In this document: positions 18,599 to 27,105 of the stretch, piece by piece
How positions within the stretch are numbered: the stretch's first letter is position 1
How the letters are laid out: every line of letters starts with the position of its first letter
Assembly: GCF_000732615.1 (NCBI RefSeq)
Contig: NZ_JPGL01000025.1
Coordinates: forward strand, 1 to 64,000
DNA from: Burkholderia paludis
GTDB lineage: Bacteria > Pseudomonadota > Gammaproteobacteria > Burkholderiales > Burkholderiaceae
DNA length: 64,000 nucleotides
Direction: 5' to 3'
Position numbers and translations under genes: made by a program
Notes under the pieces: generated by a model
The model's database searches: none
What the model was told of the DNA's origin: nothing
The model's input: the letters and a program-made list of their open reading frames with translations, nothing else

Positions 18599-20503
18599 TT
18601 ACGCGACGCGCTTGGCCTGATCGGCGACATCGGCCGCCGGGCTCAGGAAGCGTTCGCGAATCGATTTCGCGATACCCGCACCGTCGAGGCCGCATTGCGA
18701 CAGCAGCTTCGCGGGATCGCCATGATCGATGAACAGGTCAGGGAGGCCCAATTGTAGTACGGGTCGGATAACCCCACTCTCCATCAGGGCTTCCACGCAG
18801 GCCGAGCCCGCGCCGCCCATCACGCAGCCTTCCTCGACCGTGACGAGGTAGTCGTGCGTCTCGGCGAGTTCGCGCACGAGCGCCGCGTCGACCGGCTTCA
18901 CGAAGCGCATGTTCGCGACGGTGGCATCGAGCTCTTCGCCTGCGACGAGCGACGGAGCGACCATCGTGCCGAACGCGAGAATCGCGACACGCTTGCCTTC
19001 CGTCTGCGACGTGCGGCGACGCACTTCACCCTTGCCGAGCGGGATCTCGGTGAATTCCTTCACCGTCGGCACGCCCGTACCCGCGCCACGCGGATAACGC
19101 ACCGCCGTCGGGTTCGGCTGTTGCAGCGCCGTGTGCAGCATCTGGCGGCATTCGTTCTCGTCGGACGCCGCCATGACCGTCATGTTCGGAATGCAGCGCA
19201 TGAACGCGAGATCGTACGCGCCCGCGTGCGTCGCGCCGTCCGCGCCGACGAGGCCCGCGCGGTCGATCGCGAACACGACCGGCAGGTTCTGCAGCGCGAC
19301 GTCGTGAATCAGTTGATCGTACGCACGCTGCAGGAACGTCGAGTAGATCGCGACGACGGGCTTGAGCCCTTCGGTCGCGAGGCCACCCGCGAACGTCACC
19401 GCGTGCTGCTCGGCGATGCCGACGTCGTAGTAGCGTTCCTTGAAGCGCTTCTCGAACTCGACCATGCCCGAGCCTTCGCGCATCGCGGGCGTAATGCCGA
19501 CGACGCGCGTATCGCGCTCGGCTTCATCGCACAGCCACTCGCCGAACACCTGCGTGTACGACTTCTTCGCGGGCGTAGCGGACGGCTTGATGCCTTCGGC
19601 CGGATTGAACTTGCCGGGGCCGTGGTAGAGCACGGGATCGGCTTCGGCGAGCTTGTAGCCCTGGCCTTTCTTCGTCACCACGTGCAGGAACTGCGGGCCG
19701 CGCAGTTCGCGGATGTTCTGCAGCGTCGGGATCAGCGAATCGAGATCGTGACCGTCGATCGGGCCGATGTAGTTGAAGCCGAACTCTTCGAACAGCGTGG
19801 CCGGCACGACCATGCCCTTCGCGTGCTCCTCGAGCTTGCGCGCGAGTTCGAGCACCGGCGGCGCAACGCTCAGCACGCGCTCGACGCCCGCGCGCGCAGC
19901 CGCGTAGAAGCGGCCCGACATCAGGCGTGCGAGATGGCGATTCAGCGCGCCGACCGGCGGCGAGATCGACATGTCGTTGTCGTTCAGGATCACGAGCACC
20001 TTCGCGTCTTCCGACACGCCGGCGTTGTTCATCGCCTCGAACGCCATGCCGGCCGTCATCGCGCCGTCGCCGATCACGGCGATCGAGAAGCGATCGTCGC
20101 CGTTCAACTGGCTGCCGATCGCCATGCCGAGCGCGGCCGAGATCGACGTGCTCGAGTGCGCGGTGCCGAACGTGTCGTATTCGGACTCCGAACGGCGCGG
20201 GAAACCCGAAATGCCGTCCTGCTGACGCAGCGAGTGCATCTGGTCGCGGCGACCCGTCAGGATCTTGTGCGGGTAGGTCTGGTGGCCCACGTCCCAGACG
20301 ATGCGATCGTTCGGCGTGTTGAACACGTAATGCAACGCGATCGTCAGCTCGACCGTCCCGAGGTTGGACGACAAATGGCCGCCCGTCTTCGATACGCTGT
20401 CGAGCACGAACGCGCGCAGTTCATCCGCGAGCGGTTGCAGTTGGCGACGATCGAGGCGGCGCAAATCCGCCGGGTCGTCGATGGTTTTCAGCAAGTCGTA
20501 CAT
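18599..20503 (-). CDS. dxs: 1-deoxy-D-xylulose-5-phosphate synthase Dxs
   Basis: Thiamine-diphosphate enzyme that joins pyruvate and glyceraldehyde-3-phosphate to form DXP, the first step of the MEP isoprenoid route and a precursor for thiamine and pyridoxal. 634 residues from the ATG at 20503 ([20 protein letters not shown]). The ThDP motif is [18 protein letters not shown] with a downstream NDNDMSI. The transketolase pyrimidine domain ([15 protein letters not shown]) and C-terminal domain are complete. A start at 20539 would add 12 residues without support. The order xseB-ispA-dxs places three genes of linked function on one strand. Confidence 0.98.
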   Translation of the reverse strand: MYDLLKTIDDPADLRRLDRRQLQPLADELRAFVLDSVSKTGGHLSSNLGTVELTIALHYVFNTPNDRIVWDVGHQTYPHKILTGRRDQMHSLRQQDGISGFPRRSESEYDTFGTAHSSTSISAALGMAIGSQLNGDDRFSIAVIGDGAMTAGMAFEAMNNAGVSEDAKVLVILNDNDMSISPPVGALNRHLARLMSGRFYAAARAGVERVLSVAPPVLELARKLEEHAKGMVVPATLFEEFGFNYIGPIDGHDLDSLIPTLQNIRELRGPQFLHVVTKKGQGYKLAEADPVLYHGPGKFNPAEGIKPSATPAKKSYTQVFGEWLCDEAERDTRVVGITPAMREGSGMVEFEKRFKERYYDVGIAEQHAVTFAGGLATEGLKPVVAIYSTFLQRAYDQLIHDVALQNLPVVFAIDRAGLVGADGATHAGAYDLAFMRCIPNMTVMAASDENECRQMLHTALQQPNPTAVRYPRGAGTGVPTVKEFTEIPLGKGEVRRRTSQTEGKRVAILAFGTMVAPSLVAGEELDATVANMRFVKPVDAALVRELAETHDYLVTVEEGCVMGGAGSACVEALMESGVIRPVLQLGLPDLFIDHGDPAKLLSQCGLDGAGIAKSIRERFLSPAADVADQAKRVA

Positions 20504-20588
20504 CGTCGTTCCATTGTAGGAAATCAAACGCGCCCGCATTCTGTTGCACGCACCATGCAGAGCGAGTGCGCGGCGGCGGGCTTTCGCG

Positions 20589-21473
20589 TCAGCTGACCCG
20601 GTTTACCACCAGGTCGGCAAGTTCGGCGAGACGCTGAGCGCGTGCGCCGAACGGTTTCAGCGCATCGTGCGCTTCGGCGCGCAGCTGCGCTGCCAGCTCG
20701 CGCGACGCCTCGAGTCCGAGGATCGATACATAGGTGGGCTTGTCGTTCGCCGCGTCCTTGCCGGCGGTCTTGCCGAGCGTCGCCGAATCGGTCGTGACGT
20801 CGAGAATATCGTCGACGACCTGGAAGGCCAGACCCACGGCCCCCGCGTAGACATCCAGCGCCGCCATCGTTTCCGCCGACGGCGTTTCGCCGGCCAGCGC
20901 GCCCATCCGCACGGCCGCGCGCAGCAGTGCGCCCGTCTTCATCCGGTGCATCGTTTCGAGCTGCTCGCGCGTCAGCTTGAGGCCGACGCTCGCCAGATCG
21001 ATCGCCTGCCCGCCGGCCATGCCGATCGAGCCGCTCGCGAGCGCCAGCTCGCGCACGAGCGCCGCCTGTTGCACGGGCGACAGCGCGGCGGCGTCGGTCA
21101 GCGCCACGAAAGCCTGCGACTGCAGCGCGTCGCCGACGAGCAGCGCCGTGGGCTCGTCGTACTGCACGTGCACGGTCGGCTTGCCGCGACGCAGCGCGTC
21201 GTCGTCCATGCACGGCATGTCGTCGTGCACGAGCGAATAGACGTGGATCATCTCCAGTGCCGCGGCCGCCGCATTGCGCGCCGCTTCCGTCGCGCCGGTC
21301 AGTTCGCCCGCTGCATGGCACAGCAGCGGACGGACGCGTTTGCCGCCGCCGAGGACTGCGTAGCGCATCGCCTCGTGGAGTTGCGTCGGCACCGCGGTTT
21401 CAGCGGGCAGATAGTGGCCGAGAGCGTCCTCGACACGGTCCAGCACGGACCGCATCCATTGTTCGAATGTCAT
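20589..21473 (-). CDS. ispA: Farnesyl diphosphate synthase (polyprenyl synthetase IspA)
   Basis: 294-residue short-chain prenyltransferase condensing DMAPP/IPP to geranyl and then farnesyl diphosphate. The first Asp-rich motif is in [20 protein letters not shown] and the second is [20 protein letters not shown] and [15 protein letters not shown] are also typical. Its ATG overlaps the xseB stop codon (ATGA), and dxs follows about 85 bases later on the same strand. Confidence 0.97.
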   Translation of the reverse strand: MTFEQWMRSVLDRVEDALGHYLPAETAVPTQLHEAMRYAVLGGGKRVRPLLCHAAGELTGATEAARNAAAAALEMIHVYSLVHDDMPCMDDDALRRGKPTVHVQYDEPTALLVGDALQSQAFVALTDAAALSPVQQAALVRELALASGSIGMAGGQAIDLASVGLKLTREQLETMHRMKTGALLRAAVRMGALAGETPSAETMAALDVYAGAVGLAFQVVDDILDVTTDSATLGKTAGKDAANDKPTYVSILGLEASRELAAQLRAEAHDALKPFGARAQRLAELADLVVNRVS

Positions 21474-21763
21474 AGATCGTCGTCTTCGCCGTCCGTGGCG
21501 GCCGTTCCGGACGAAAGCGGCTTCAGCGTCGCGCCATCCAGCACGCGAACCTGTTGCTCCACTTTCTCAAGCTGCTGTTGGCAAAACGCAACGAGGGTCG
21601 CACCGCGGCGGTATGCCGTCAGTGAATCCTCGAGGCTCAACGCGCCGCCTTCCATCCGGGCAACCAGCGTCTCGAGTTCCGCGAGCGCCGTCTCGTAATT
21701 GTCCGGCAACGGTTCGGTGCCATTGTCGGGCGGCGCGGCGCCTGGGGATGCGGTTTTCGCCAT
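21470..21763 (-). CDS. xseB: Exodeoxyribonuclease VII small subunit
   Basis: 97-residue small subunit that binds XseA to form the single-strand exonuclease VII. The diagnostic stretch is YETALAELETLVARMEGGAL followed by LEDSLTAYRRGATL. The ATG at 21763 (MAKTASPGAAP) is preferred to an in-frame TTG at 21778. It overlaps ispA by four bases, implying translational coupling. The large subunit gene is not in the window. Confidence 0.95.
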   Translation of the reverse strand: MAKTASPGAAPPDNGTEPLPDNYETALAELETLVARMEGGALSLEDSLTAYRRGATLVAFCQQQLEKVEQQVRVLDGATLKPLSSGTAATDGEDDDL

Positions 21764-21956
21764 GGACGAGGGTGTCAAATTTCAAAACAAGTCGGACATT
21801 CTACGGCAAAAGAGAATTTTCCGACCTGCCGTCGTGGGCACCCGGGTACATCTTCCGGCCCCATCTCCGCCATACATTGTGCGCCGCCCATGGGCCGCCC
21901 GACAAAAAATTGACACAAATCAGGCACTTAATCCTAGCCTTACGAGGCGATCCGGG

Positions 21957-21962
21957 TATAAT
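21957..21962 (+). promoter_or_regulatory. Candidate -10 element upstream of the Rieske oxygenase
   Basis: TATAAT at 21957-21962 in gggtataattcccc, about 73 bases before the start codon at 22035. No good -35 sits at the right distance. A TTGACA at 21910-21915 is too far upstream for this -10 and would need another one. Confidence 0.35.
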
Positions 21963-22034
21963 TCCCCGTTTCCCTAAATCGATTTTTCGATGGTTGGGTT
22001 GTTCACTGCTTTCACGCTAACACCGGGAGTGGGA

Positions 22035-23141
22035 ATGTCCAATCTGAGCGATGCGCTTCAGTTGAAGTCGGCTCACAGCCAGCTTCCAGTCACTGCATAC
22101 TTCGATGAGGCGCTGCTCCAGCGCGAGATCGAAACCCTCTTCAAGAAAGGACCTCGTTACGTCGGGCACGAGTTGATGGTGCCCGAGGCGGGGGATTATT
22201 TTGCGCTGCCTTCCGAGCAGGAAGGCCGCGTGCTGGTCCGCAACCCGGCGAACCAGATCGAACTGCTGTCGAACGTCTGCCGCCACCGGCAGGCCATCAT
22301 GCTCAACGGGCGCGGACACACGCAGAACATCGTGTGCCCGCTGCACCGCTGGACGTACGATCTGGAAGGCGAGTTGCTCGGGGCACCGCATTTCCCCGAC
22401 AAGCCCTGCCTGAATCTCGGCAAGAGCCCGCTGCAGCACTGGCAGGGGCTGCTGTTCGAGGCCGAAGGCCGGAACGTCGCGCGCGACCTCGCCAACCTCG
22501 GCACGAAGCATCACTTCGACTTCTCCGAGTACCACTTCGATCACGTCGAAGTGCACGAGTGCGATTACAACTGGAAGACGTTCATCGAGGTCTACCTCGA
22601 GGATTACCACGTCGTCCCGTTCCACCCGGGCCTCGGCAGTTTCGTGTCGTGCGACGATCTCAAGTGGGAGTTCGGCGACTGGTACAGCGTGCAGACGGTC
22701 GGCGTGCACAACGCCCTCGCGAAACCGGGCAGCGCGACTTATCAGAAATGGCACGAGCAGGTGCTGAAGTTCCGCAACGGCGTGCCGCCGGAGTTCGGTG
22801 CGATCTGGATGGTCTATTACCCGGGCCTGATGATCGAGTGGTATCCGCACGTGCTCGTGGTGTCGTGGCTGATCCCGCGCGGCCCGCAGAAGACGACCAA
22901 CATCGTCGAGTTCTATTACCCCGAGGAAATCGCGCTGTTCGAACGCGAATTCGTCGAGGCCGAGCGCGCCGCCTATATGGAAACGGCCATCGAGGACGAC
23001 GAGATCGCCATGCGAATGGATGCAGGCCGCCGGGCGCTGATGGCGCGCGGCGAATCGCAGGTCGGGCCGTACCAGAGCCCGATGGAAGACGGCATGCAGC
23101 ACTTCCACGAGTTCCTGCGCCGCCACCTCGGCGAGATCTGA
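22035..23141 (+). CDS. Rieske-type aromatic ring-hydroxylating oxygenase, alpha subunit
   Basis: 368-residue Rieske non-haem iron oxygenase. The [2Fe-2S] ligands are in CRHRQAIM and CPLHRWTYD (C-x-H...C-x2-H, about residues 77-100). The catalytic iron motif is EDYHVVPFHPGLGSFV. An acidic segment near the C-terminus (IEDDEIAMRMDAGRRAL) fits the third iron ligand. It resembles the carnitine/choline monooxygenase side of the family, but the substrate is not evident. No reductase or ferredoxin gene is adjacent. The ATG at 22035 follows gggagtggga. A terminator closes the gene. Confidence 0.92.
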   Translation: MSNLSDALQLKSAHSQLPVTAYFDEALLQREIETLFKKGPRYVGHELMVPEAGDYFALPSEQEGRVLVRNPANQIELLSNVCRHRQAIMLNGRGHTQNIVCPLHRWTYDLEGELLGAPHFPDKPCLNLGKSPLQHWQGLLFEAEGRNVARDLANLGTKHHFDFSEYHFDHVEVHECDYNWKTFIEVYLEDYHVVPFHPGLGSFVSCDDLKWEFGDWYSVQTVGVHNALAKPGSATYQKWHEQVLKFRNGVPPEFGAIWMVYYPGLMIEWYPHVLVVSWLIPRGPQKTTNIVEFYYPEEIALFEREFVEAERAAYMETAIEDDEIAMRMDAGRRALMARGESQVGPYQSPMEDGMQHFHEFLRRHLGEI

Positions 23142-23184
23142 CGGCCGGTGCGGCATCTTGACGCCGCACCTCAACCGGCAGACG

Positions 23185-23213
23185 AAAAGACGGGCTTCGG
23201 CCCGTCTTTTTTT
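23185..23213 (+). terminator. Intrinsic terminator after the Rieske oxygenase
   Basis: Arms aaaagacgggc and gcccgtctttt around a short ttcg loop, followed by further Ts (ttttttt in total). It lies about 45 bases past the stop codon. Confidence 0.95.
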
Positions 23214-23258
23214 GTTTAGACTTGGAGTATCAGGCCAATTGCACTCCACGGAGCCGTC

Positions 23259-24128
23259 ATGCCACACACCCACTACACCACGCTCATCTCCGCCGCCAAT
23301 CTCGCCGAGCGCCTGGCGGCAGCGCCCGACAGCGTCGCGCTGTTCGACTGCCGCTTCGACCTCATCGATCCCACCACGGGCGAAGCCGCGTATGCGGCCG
23401 GTCATATTCCCGGCGCACAGTACCTTCATCTCGATCGCGACCTGTCCGGCCGCAAGACGGGCACCAACGGCCGCCATCCGCTGCCGACCCGCGACGCGCT
23501 CGCCACGCTTCTCGCCAGTCGCGGCCTCAAGCAAGGCCAACAGGTCGTCGCATACGACGCGCAAGGCGGCTCCTATGCGGCGCGCCTGTGGTGGATGCTG
23601 CGCTGGCTCGGCCACGATTCGGTCGCCGTACTCGACGGCGGCCTGCAAGCCTGGCAAGCGGCGGGCCACGCACTGTCGACCGACGTGCCGCAGCCGATCG
23701 CCGGCGACTTCCGCGCGGCCACGCCGCTCGAATCGACGGTCGACGCGGCAGCCGTGCTCGCGAACCTGAGCGCACCCACGCGCATCGTGATCGATGCGCG
23801 CGCACCGGATCGCTACCGCGGCGAAAACGAAATTGTCGATCCCGTGGGCGGCCACATCCCCGGCGCGCGCAATCGCTTCTTCAAGGACAACCTGGCCGCC
23901 GACGGCCGCTTCAAGACCGGCCATGAATTGCGCGAGGCGTTTTCCGCCGTGCTCGCGGGCATCGAACCGAATCGCGTGATCCTGCAATGCGGCTCCGGCG
24001 TCACCGCGTGCCACAACGCCCTCGCGCTGGAGATTGCGGGCCTGCACGGCGCGTCGCTGTATCCGGGCTCGTGGAGCGAATGGAGCGCCGATCCGTCGCG
24101 GCCGGTCGCAACCGGCCCGACGCCGTAA
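23259..24128 (+). CDS. sseA: 3-mercaptopyruvate sulfurtransferase (tandem rhodanese)
   Basis: 289-residue protein of two rhodanese domains. The N-terminal domain (VALFDCRFDLIDPTTGE; GHIPGAQYLHLDRDLSG) is non-catalytic. The C-terminal one carries the persulfide Cys in ILQCGSGVTACHNALALE. The CGSGVTA loop is that of mercaptopyruvate sulfurtransferases rather than thiosulfate rhodaneses. It transfers sulfur from 3-mercaptopyruvate to thiols or cyanide, in the cytoplasm. It has its own start region after the terminator of the preceding gene. Confidence 0.93.
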   Translation: MPHTHYTTLISAANLAERLAAAPDSVALFDCRFDLIDPTTGEAAYAAGHIPGAQYLHLDRDLSGRKTGTNGRHPLPTRDALATLLASRGLKQGQQVVAYDAQGGSYAARLWWMLRWLGHDSVAVLDGGLQAWQAAGHALSTDVPQPIAGDFRAATPLESTVDAAAVLANLSAPTRIVIDARAPDRYRGENEIVDPVGGHIPGARNRFFKDNLAADGRFKTGHELREAFSAVLAGIEPNRVILQCGSGVTACHNALALEIAGLHGASLYPGSWSEWSADPSRPVATGPTP

Positions 24129-24182
24129 GCGCCGACGCGGCGCAGGCGCAACGAAGCGGCGGCATGTGCCGCCGCTTGTCGT

Positions 24183-25058
24183 TTACATCACGCCGTATTG
24201 GCGGAGCCACGCGATCGCGCGCTTCCAGCTCTCCTCCGCATCCGCCTTCACATAGCTCGGACGGTAGTCGGCAAAGAACGCGTGACCGGCATCCGGATAC
24301 ACGACGATCTCCGATTCGCGCGCGAGCTTCGAATCGCTCGCCTGGATTGCCCGCCGCATGTCGGCGAGCGACGCCTGCGTGATGTTCGCGTCCTTCTCGC
24401 CATACAGCCCGAGCACCGGCACCTTCAGCGACGCGGCATGATCGACCGGATTGAACGGGGTCATCTCGTCGGTCTTGCCTTCCACGAACCCATACCACGC
24501 GACGGCCGCGCGCACATGCGGATTGTGCTCGGCATACAGCCACGACTGACGGCCGCCCCAGCAGAACCCGACCACGCCGAGACGCGCCAGGTCGCCGCCG
24601 TTCCTGCCGGCCCATGCGACCGTCGCATCGAGATCCTCGGTGACCTGCCGGTCCGGCACCTTGCTGACGACGTTCTCGTACAGATCCTTGATCGTCGGAT
24701 ACTTCGCCGCATTGCCCTGCCGCGCATAAAGGTCGGGCGCGATCGCGAGATAGCCGAGCTTCGCGAAGCGGCGGCAGATATCGGCGATGTGCGCGTGCAC
24801 GCCGAAGATTTCGTGGATCACGATGACGACGGGCAGGTTCGTCTTGTCCTTCGGTTGCGCGCGATACGCGGGCACGCTCGCGTCGCCCGAGCGGATCTCG
24901 ACCGTGTCGACGTCCAGCCCGTCGCTGTCGGTCGTGACCGTCTGCGCCGACACGGGCAGCACGGCCGCCGCGAAGGTGCCGCCCAGCGCGGCCTGCATGA
25001 ACTTGCGGCGCGTGAACGGAACGTGGGGGACCAGGCTGTCGACTTCGGGTTTCAACAT
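24183..25058 (-). CDS. Dienelactone hydrolase family protein with TAT signal
   Basis: 291-residue alpha/beta hydrolase. The N-terminus has a twin-arginine signal (FTRRKFMQAALGG then a hydrophobic stretch ending VSAQT), so the enzyme is probably exported folded. The Cys-Asp-His triad typical of dienelactone hydrolases is visible: nucleophile in VVGFCWGGRQSW, and the His in YPDAGHAFFADYRPSY. The C-terminal SWKRAIAWLRQYGVM is also typical. The ATG at 25058 follows gaggagtgcatt. Periplasmic members of this group are common in Burkholderia, and their substrates are mostly unknown. Confidence 0.93.
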   Translation of the reverse strand: MLKPEVDSLVPHVPFTRRKFMQAALGGTFAAAVLPVSAQTVTTDSDGLDVDTVEIRSGDASVPAYRAQPKDKTNLPVVIVIHEIFGVHAHIADICRRFAKLGYLAIAPDLYARQGNAAKYPTIKDLYENVVSKVPDRQVTEDLDATVAWAGRNGGDLARLGVVGFCWGGRQSWLYAEHNPHVRAAVAWYGFVEGKTDEMTPFNPVDHAASLKVPVLGLYGEKDANITQASLADMRRAIQASDSKLARESEIVVYPDAGHAFFADYRPSYVKADAEESWKRAIAWLRQYGVM

Positions 25059-25485
25059 GAATGCACTCCTCGATTGGGTGCCGCCGCCGCGATCTCCGAC
25101 GCGGCATGGCGGGGCATCGCGCCGGCGCGCGGCGCGGATGTCGCGGCGGTTGGCCCCCCGCCGCGAACGGAAACCCGAACAAGATGCCCAATAATCCGTT
25201 GTCGCGTCAACTGTCGGATATGTAAGACTCGATTACGGCCCGTCGATCCGGCCGCGTCGGCCGTCGCGCACAAGCCCGCCGACAGCGGGCCGGCCGCGAC
25301 GCGACCGGCCGCCTGCCGATCGCCCGCTGCGCGACCGAATGCTTGCGGACTGATACGGGAAACGCGCCATGGCTCCTGCCCGACCCGCGCGCGCATGGCC
25401 GCGCGGCCGCAAAAAACGCGGCGAGCGGCGACCATGCACGACGCGCGCCCGCCCTCGCCCTCGCCCGCTCCCCGCGTACGCGCGC
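25059..25485. other. Intergenic region between two leftward genes (427 bases)
   Basis: No open frame here has coding character or family resemblance. GC-rich throughout, with no strong terminator seen. The last part must contain the promoter of the dienelactone hydrolase gene. Confidence 0.5.
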
Positions 25486-26826
25486 TCAGTGCAGCTTGAC
25501 GCGCGGCAGCGTCGTGCGCCGCAGCCAGTGCGCGACCGTGTCGAGCATCATCCGCGGATAGCCGTGCAGCGCCGCGATATGCAACCGGTAGAGCGACATG
25601 TACATGAAGCGCGCGAACAGCCCCTCGATCAGCATGTTGCCGCCGATCAGCCCGCCCATCAGGTTGCCGACCGCGCTGAAGTGGCCGAGCGACACGAGCG
25701 AACCGAAATCGCGATACGTGAACTCGGGCAGCGGACGCCCGTCGAGCCGGCAGCCGATCGCCTTCAGCAGGAAGCTCGCCTGCTGATGCGCGGCCTGCGC
25801 GCGCGGCGGCACGTTGCGCTCGTTGCCGGGCCACACGCATGCCGCGCAATCGCCGAGCGCGAACACGTTGTCGTCGGTGAAGGTCTGCAGCGTGCGGCGC
25901 ACGTCGAGCTGGCCCAGCTTGTTGACCTGGAGACCGTCGAGATGCGCCAGCACGGACGGCGCCTTGATGCCGGCCGCCCATACCGTCAGGTCCGCGCGCA
26001 CCGCCTTGCCGCTGGCGGTATGCACGACGCCCGGCGCGACCTCGGTCACGCGCTCGCCGAGCATCAGCCGCACGCCGAGCTTTTCGAGCAGTTCGGCCGT
26101 CGCCGACGACACGCGCTCCTGCAGCGCCGGCAGAATGCGCGGCCCCGATTCGATCAGCACGATGCCGACGTCGTGGCGCGGGTCGAGCTTGTGCAGGCCG
26201 TACACGGACAGCACCTGCGCCGTATTGCGCAGTTCGGCGGACAACTCGACGCCCGTCGCGCCGCCGCCGACGATCACCACCTGGATGCGCGGCTCGGCCG
26301 CTTCGCCCGGCGCGGCCTGCGCCGGCGCCGGCGCCTGGTGTTCGGCGCGCATGCACGCGGCGATCAGGCGCTTGCGGAACCGCTCGGCCTCGCCGACGGT
26401 ATCGAGCGCGATCGCGTTTCCCGACGCGCCCTGCACGCCGAAGAAGTGGGTCGTGCTGCCGATCGCGATCACGAGCGTGTCATATTCCAGCTCGCGCGCC
26501 GGCAGCAGCGCCTCGCCGTCGCTGTCGTTGACGGGCGCGAGCGTCAGGCGCTTCGCCGCGCGGTCGAGCCCGGTCAGCTCGCCCTGCTGGAACTCGAAGC
26601 CGTGCCAGCGCGCCTGCGCCGCATACTCGAGTTCCTGCGTGAAGGGATCCATGCTGCCGGCCGCGACCTCGTGCAGCAGCGGTTTCCAGATGTGCGTCGG
26701 ATTGCGGTCGACAAGCGTGACGAGCGCACGCGCGGGACGATTGCCGCGTGCACCGTAACGGTCGCCGAGCCGCGTCGCCAGTTCCAGGCCGCCCGCGCCT
26801 CCGCCTACGATGATGATCCGGTGCAT
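25486..26826 (-). CDS. Type II NADH dehydrogenase (NDH-2)
   Basis: 446-residue single-subunit, non-proton-pumping NADH:quinone oxidoreductase. The FAD motif is IIIVGGGAGGLELATRLGD at the N-terminus, and the NADH motif is VVIVGGGATGVELSAELRN at about residue 183. The quinone/FAD-side motif is FALGDCAACVW. The C-terminal ~50 residues are amphipathic and hydrophobic, fitting peripheral attachment to the inner membrane. There is a strong ribosome site (aaaggggggaacag) before the ATG. It is alone on its strand. Confidence 0.94.
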   Translation of the reverse strand: MHRIIIVGGGAGGLELATRLGDRYGARGNRPARALVTLVDRNPTHIWKPLLHEVAAGSMDPFTQELEYAAQARWHGFEFQQGELTGLDRAAKRLTLAPVNDSDGEALLPARELEYDTLVIAIGSTTHFFGVQGASGNAIALDTVGEAERFRKRLIAACMRAEHQAPAPAQAAPGEAAEPRIQVVIVGGGATGVELSAELRNTAQVLSVYGLHKLDPRHDVGIVLIESGPRILPALQERVSSATAELLEKLGVRLMLGERVTEVAPGVVHTASGKAVRADLTVWAAGIKAPSVLAHLDGLQVNKLGQLDVRRTLQTFTDDNVFALGDCAACVWPGNERNVPPRAQAAHQQASFLLKAIGCRLDGRPLPEFTYRDFGSLVSLGHFSAVGNLMGGLIGGNMLIEGLFARFMYMSLYRLHIAALHGYPRMMLDTVAHWLRRTTLPRVKLH

Positions 26827-27105
26827 CTGTTCCCCCCTTTGCGATTCGAAACTGCCATCGCCGGACGATGCGTACGCGATGCATGCGCGCCGCCCGGTGG
26901 ATTAACCGGTTAGGACATCATCGATGTGCAGTTCGAAGCACTTCGATACGTCCGCCCCGGAACGCGGGGCGTGCCGCCCCCGCATCAATGACATGGTTGA
27001 CATGCATTGTCCGGGAGCTTGCACGCTGACCACAAGCAAACCATCTCGATATTCAGCATCCCTGCAACAATATGCCGCAGGAATCGGGAGCCGTGCGGCG
27101 GTGCG

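Noticed and set aside
21910..21962. TTGACA at 21910 and TATAAT at 21957 as one promoter
   Set aside because: The spacing of about 41 bases is far too long for a single sigma-70 promoter, so only the -10 is kept, as a weak candidate.
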